A DNA stretch of 64,000 bases from Streptomyces platensis (GTDB lineage Bacteria; Actinomycetota; Actinomycetes; Streptomycetales; Streptomycetaceae), in the NCBI RefSeq assembly GCF_008704855.1, contig NZ_CP023691.1, positions 2,604,001-2,668,000 of the forward strand, read 5' to 3'. The position numbers and the translations under genes are program-made. How positions within the stretch are numbered: the first letter of the stretch is position 1; every line of letters begins with the position of its first letter. The notes under the pieces were generated by a model. The model searched no databases. It was not told the origin of the DNA and worked only from the letters and a program-made list of their open reading frames with translations. This document shows positions 61,026 to 64,000 of this stretch, piece by piece.

Positions 61026-61838
61026 ATGAGAATCGGTGAGCTTGCAGGTCTGATCGGGATCAGCACCCGTGCCGTGCGCCACTACCACCATCTCGGGCTG
61101 CTGCCCGAGCCGGAGCGCCGGGCCAACGGATACCGGGACTACGGGCTGCGGGACGCGGTCGCGCTCGCGCGGGTGCGCCGGCTGACAGAGCTGGGGCTCG
61201 GGCTGGACGAGGTGCGGGACGTCCTCGCCGACGACGCCGGGCGCGAGCTGCACGAGGTGCTGGACGAGCTGGACGCGGATCTGGCCCGCCAGGAGGAGGA
61301 GCTCCGGGTGCGGCGGGCCCGGCTGGCCGCCGTGCGACGGCAGGCCGCGGAGCACGGCGGGCTGCCCGCCGAGGGGCCCGTGTCGGACGAACTGGCGGCG
61401 CTCTTCGCGGAGATGGCGCGTACCTCGGCCGCGCGGCCGGGCCCGGAGCCCGCCGTGGCGTCGAAGGAGCGGGAGGTGCTGGCGCTGCTCGAATCGATGG
61501 GAGGCGAGGAGGGGAACCAGCGGATGGTGGAGCTGCTCGGTCAGACGACCGCGGCGCCGGGGGCGATGGAGCGGGCGTACGAGGTGTACGGGCTGCTCGA
61601 TGCGCTGGTGGACGCCGGGACGGCCGATCCGCGAGTGGAAGAGGCCGCACGGGCGCTCGCCGACTGCATTCCGGACTCGATGGTCGCGGAGGTCAGCGCG
61701 GAGGACTGGGCGCGGGCGGCCGGGCCGGGCGCGGAGACCGACGGCGGCTTCCTGGCGGCGTACTACGCGCACTTCGCACCCGCGCAGGCCCGTGCCGTAC
61801 GCCGGGCGATCCAGCTGGTGGCGGAGCGTGCGCGATGA
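61026..61838 (+). CDS. MerR family transcriptional regulator
   Basis: A 270-residue regulator. The N-terminal winged helix reads MRIGELAGLIGISTRAVRHY, then LLPEPERRANGYRDYGL and a coiled-coil dimerisation helix (about residues 80-110, DELDADLARQEEELRVRRAR). The C-terminal 150 residues are helical and lack the Cys metal ligands of metal-sensing members, so it probably senses an organic ligand. The promoter shows the characteristic 19-bp spacer, implying autoregulation. It is coupled to the next gene by an ATGA overlap, which is the likely partner in function. Confidence 0.94.
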   Translation: MRIGELAGLIGISTRAVRHYHHLGLLPEPERRANGYRDYGLRDAVALARVRRLTELGLGLDEVRDVLADDAGRELHEVLDELDADLARQEEELRVRRARLAAVRRQAAEHGGLPAEGPVSDELAALFAEMARTSAARPGPEPAVASKEREVLALLESMGGEEGNQRMVELLGQTTAAPGAMERAYEVYGLLDALVDAGTADPRVEEAARALADCIPDSMVAEVSAEDWARAAGPGAETDGGFLAAYYAHFAPAQARAVRRAIQLVAERAR

Positions 61839-62548
61839 GCCGGGGCAGCGCGCTGCGCCGGCTGGCCGCCCACGAGGGGCGGTGGCTGATGAGCCTGGCG
61901 TGGTGGGTGGCCCGGCGGCGGATCGGGGTCGCGCCGGGTGAGCGGGCCCTGGGGTACGCGGGGGCGCAGGCGGCGATCGTCTACGGGCTGGCCTTCGTCT
62001 GCGTGGTGGAGACGGTCGGGATCGGGGTGCTGCTCGCCGGCAAGGCGGTGGTGCACGAGGTGATGCTGTTCGTCGATGGGTACACCGTGCTGACGGTGCT
62101 GGGGCTTCAGGCGGCGGCGGTCACCCGGCCGCATGTGCTGGGGGCGGCGGAGCTGCGGCTGCGGGACGGTGCGCGCCGGGAAATACGGATACCGCTGGAG
62201 CGGATCGCCTCGGTCCGCTACGACCTCCGGTTCGTGAGGGAGCAGCGGGAGGACGGCGGCGAGGTGGCCGAGCTGGCGGTCGCGGGGCAGACCTCGGTCA
62301 CCGTCGAACTGTCCGCACCGGTGGTGGCCGTCCGGCTGTTGGGGCGGCGGGAGACGGTCCGTACGGTGCGGTTCCACGCCGATGAGGCACGGGCGGCGGT
62401 GACGGCCGTACGGGAAGGGATGGCGGCGCGGGCCGCGATGCGGGAAGGGGCTGGGATGCGGGAAGCGGCTGGGGCCCTGGAGGCGGAGGGGGCGCCTGGC
62501 CCGGGCGGGACGCCTGAAGCCGCCGGGACCCCCGTCAAGCAGGCGTGA
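61835..62548 (+). CDS. Membrane protein of unknown function coupled to MerR
   Basis: A 237-residue protein. Two hydrophobic segments (IVYGLAFVCVVETVGIGVLL and VMLFVDGYTVLTVLGLQAAA) lie near residues 47-95. A soluble C-terminal part (RREIRIPLERIASVRYDLR, VAELAVAGQTSVTVELSAPV) looks like a PH-like beta domain and ends in a Gly/Ala/Glu-rich tail with repeated REGAGMREAAG-like units. Start ATG 61835 overlaps the merR stop. The last 14 bp overlap the end of the convergent ribonuclease gene. No family is recognised with confidence. Confidence 0.8.
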   Translation: MSRGSALRRLAAHEGRWLMSLAWWVARRRIGVAPGERALGYAGAQAAIVYGLAFVCVVETVGIGVLLAGKAVVHEVMLFVDGYTVLTVLGLQAAAVTRPHVLGAAELRLRDGARREIRIPLERIASVRYDLRFVREQREDGGEVAELAVAGQTSVTVELSAPVVAVRLLGRRETVRTVRFHADEARAAVTAVREGMAARAAMREGAGMREAAGALEAEGAPGPGGTPEAAGTPVKQA

Positions 62549-64000
62549 AGCGGACCGGATGGTGCCCCGGTTCGGCCTCGGTGAGGCGGACCGGGATGCG
62601 GTGGCCGAGGGGGAGGGCGGGGCCTTCGGGGGCGGTTTCGACGGTGCCGATGACGGCCGGATCGTAGAGGTGGACGGTGCCGTGGGTGGGGTCGTTCTCC
62701 TGGATCTCGACGACCAGGGCCTCGAAGATCTCGCCGACCCGGTCGCGCAGCAGCGCCGCCTCGACGAGGTCGACACAGGCCCGCTCCACCTGGTTGGCGC
62801 GCTGGGTGCCCAGTTCCATCTCCCGCGGTAGCGCGGGCAGCGCCGTACGGACCCAGTCGGGCGGGGCCGCGCCTGCCGAGGCCGCCAGGCACAGCTCGGA
62901 GGTGTAGCGGTCGACCAGGCGCCGCAGCGGCGCGGTGGCATGTGCGTACGGGGCGGCGACGGCGGCGTGCAGGGCGTCGGAGGCAGCGGGTGCGGTGCCG
63001 TCGAAGACGGTGTAGCCGGCGCCGCGCAGCAGGGCGGTGCACTCCTGGAGGAAGGCGGCGTGGCTGGCGCGGCGCGGGTCGAGGGTACGGATCAGCGCCG
63101 CGTACGAGGTGTGATGAGGCCAGTCGACGCCGAGCGCACGGGCGGTCAGCCGGAGCCGGGCGACCGAGCCGTCGGGGGCGGTGGGCAGCGTACGGAGGAT
63201 GCCGGTACCGGAGGCCAGCATCAGTTCGGCCGCGGCGATACCGGTCAGCAGGGAGATCTGCGCGTTCCAGGCGTAGGCCGGGAGCGGGGCGCGGTATTCG
63301 AGGGTGTAGCAGCCGTCGTGCTCGACGATCTCCTGCTCGGGGACGTTCAGGGATATCGCGCCCCGGGCGACCTCCCGCTCCTCCCGCAGCTGTCCGATCT
63401 CGGCCAGCAGGGCGAGGGGTTCCTCGGCCGTCCGGTCGTCGAGGATCCGCTGGACGCCCGCGTAGTCCAGTTCGGCCCGCGAGCGGACCAGCGCGCGGCG
63501 TACGGAGGTGCTGGTCAGGGCGCCGTCCGCATCGAGGTCGAGCTGCCACAGGACGGCCGGGCGGTCCCGGTCGGGCAGCAGGCTGGCGGCGCCCTCGCTC
63601 AGCACGTACGGGTGCAGCGGGACCCGTTCGTCGGGGAAGTAGAGGGTGGTCACGCGGTGGTGCGCCTCGGCGTCCAGGGCCCCGCCCGGGGTCACGAAGG
63701 AGGCGACATCGGCGATGGCGTAGTGGACGCGGTAGCCGCCCCTGGCTTTCGATCCGGGCGGTGCGGGGCGGCGGGACAGGAACATCGCCTGGTCGAGGTC
63801 GAGGGAGCCGGGCGGGTCGAGGGTGAAGAGGGGGAGGTCGGTGGCGTCCTCCAGCGTGTGCTCGGTCGCCACGGCGCCGTCGGCGGCCGGGATCCGGGGG
63901 GCGCGGGCCGCGCTCTCCGCCTCGGCCTGTGCCGTGGGCGGGAAGTGGTCCGGGATCTCCAGCTTGCCGCGCAGCTCATGCAGCGCGACACGCAGCGGGG
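62535..64000 (-). CDS. RNB-domain (RNase II/R-like) ribonuclease, 5' end outside the window
   Basis: At least 488 residues are visible, from PLRVALHELRGKLEIPDHFP at the right edge to the stop. RNB catalytic features are LPLFTLDPPGSLDLDQAMFL (Asp cluster binding Mg), VHYAIADVASFV, AEAHHRVTTLYFPDERVPL, LSEGAASLLPDRDRPAVLWQ and, near the C terminus, the RRLVDRY region. It degrades RNA from the 3' end. The S1 domain is absent from the visible part, which ends soon after the RNB core, as in the shorter actinobacterial RNB proteins. The start lies beyond 64000. Confidence 0.93.
   Translation of the reverse strand, partial: PLRVALHELRGKLEIPDHFPPTAQAEAESAARAPRIPAADGAVATEHTLEDATDLPLFTLDPPGSLDLDQAMFLSRRPAPPGSKARGGYRVHYAIADVASFVTPGGALDAEAHHRVTTLYFPDERVPLHPYVLSEGAASLLPDRDRPAVLWQLDLDADGALTSTSVRRALVRSRAELDYAGVQRILDDRTAEEPLALLAEIGQLREEREVARGAISLNVPEQEIVEHDGCYTLEYRAPLPAYAWNAQISLLTGIAAAELMLASGTGILRTLPTAPDGSVARLRLTARALGVDWPHHTSYAALIRTLDPRRASHAAFLQECTALLRGAGYTVFDGTAPAASDALHAAVAAPYAHATAPLRRLVDRYTSELCLAASAGAAPPDWVRTALPALPREMELGTQRANQVERACVDLVEAALLRDRVGEIFEALVVEIQENDPTHGTVHLYDPAVIGTVETAPEGPALPLGHRIPVRLTEAEPGHHPVRFTPA

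Overview
The window is a high-GC actinobacterial chromosome segment, almost certainly Streptomyces. The grounds are pervasive G/C third positions, BTAD/SARP, FadR, MerR and TetR regulators, leaderless starts with TANNNT about 6-7 nt before the ATG, an F420:NADP reductase, and intergenic Streptomyces-type repeats. I recognised no tRNA, rRNA operon, CRISPR array, insertion sequence or prophage.

Positions 1-12 kb: a partial membrane protein, a TetR-MFS efflux operon with a palindromic operator, panB, a 555-bp gap holding two inverted copies of a hairpin repeat whose stems differ but whose loops agree, a DrrAB-type ABC exporter, a giant BTAD/NB-ARC/TPR regulator with a His-Pro-rich linker, a site-2 protease and an F420 reductase. 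Positions 12-18 kb: a sugar-acid utilisation locus with an ABC importer, a deletion-damaged sialidase, a FadR-type regulator and an N-acetylneuraminate-lyase-like aldolase, tied together by two matching operators.

Positions 18-40 kb: mixed core and accessory genes. These include an A/T-richer unknown membrane protein, a deleted MFS relic, map, an iron-regulated heme oxygenase, a PhzF relic, the efeOBU iron-uptake operon, a prim-pol-like protein, a TetR with three operators, a DDAH-like hydrolase, an Rsm22-like protein, a Bcr/CflA exporter coupled to a serine hydrolase that seems to start at CTG, PhoD, an SDR, a frameshifted trypsin-like protease and a LuxR-type regulator.

Positions 40.4-60.3 kb: a type II (aromatic) polyketide cluster bounded on the left by a strong terminator. 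It encodes KSalpha, KSbeta/CLF, ACP, an ActIII-like ketoreductase, a di-domain aromatase/cyclase, an OxyN/MtmX-like second cyclase, an O-methyltransferase, a Baeyer-Villiger-type monooxygenase, two ActVA-ORF5-like oxygenases with one ActVB-like flavin reductase, a bicovalent BBE-type oxidase, quinone reductases, two SnoaL-like proteins, a lipocalin-like protein, an alpha/beta hydrolase and a SARP activator. The SARP gene has a TTA (bldA) codon and a CRP-like site upstream. Pairs or triplets of TCGAG-like heptamers with an 11-bp period lie before six cluster promoters, so the cluster looks like one SARP regulon. The product cannot be named from sequence alone; the oxidative tailoring set is unusually large.

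Positions 60.5-64 kb: rnpB (RNase P RNA, minus strand), a MerR regulator with a classic 19-bp spacer promoter, a membrane protein, and the 3' part of an RNB-type ribonuclease running off the end.
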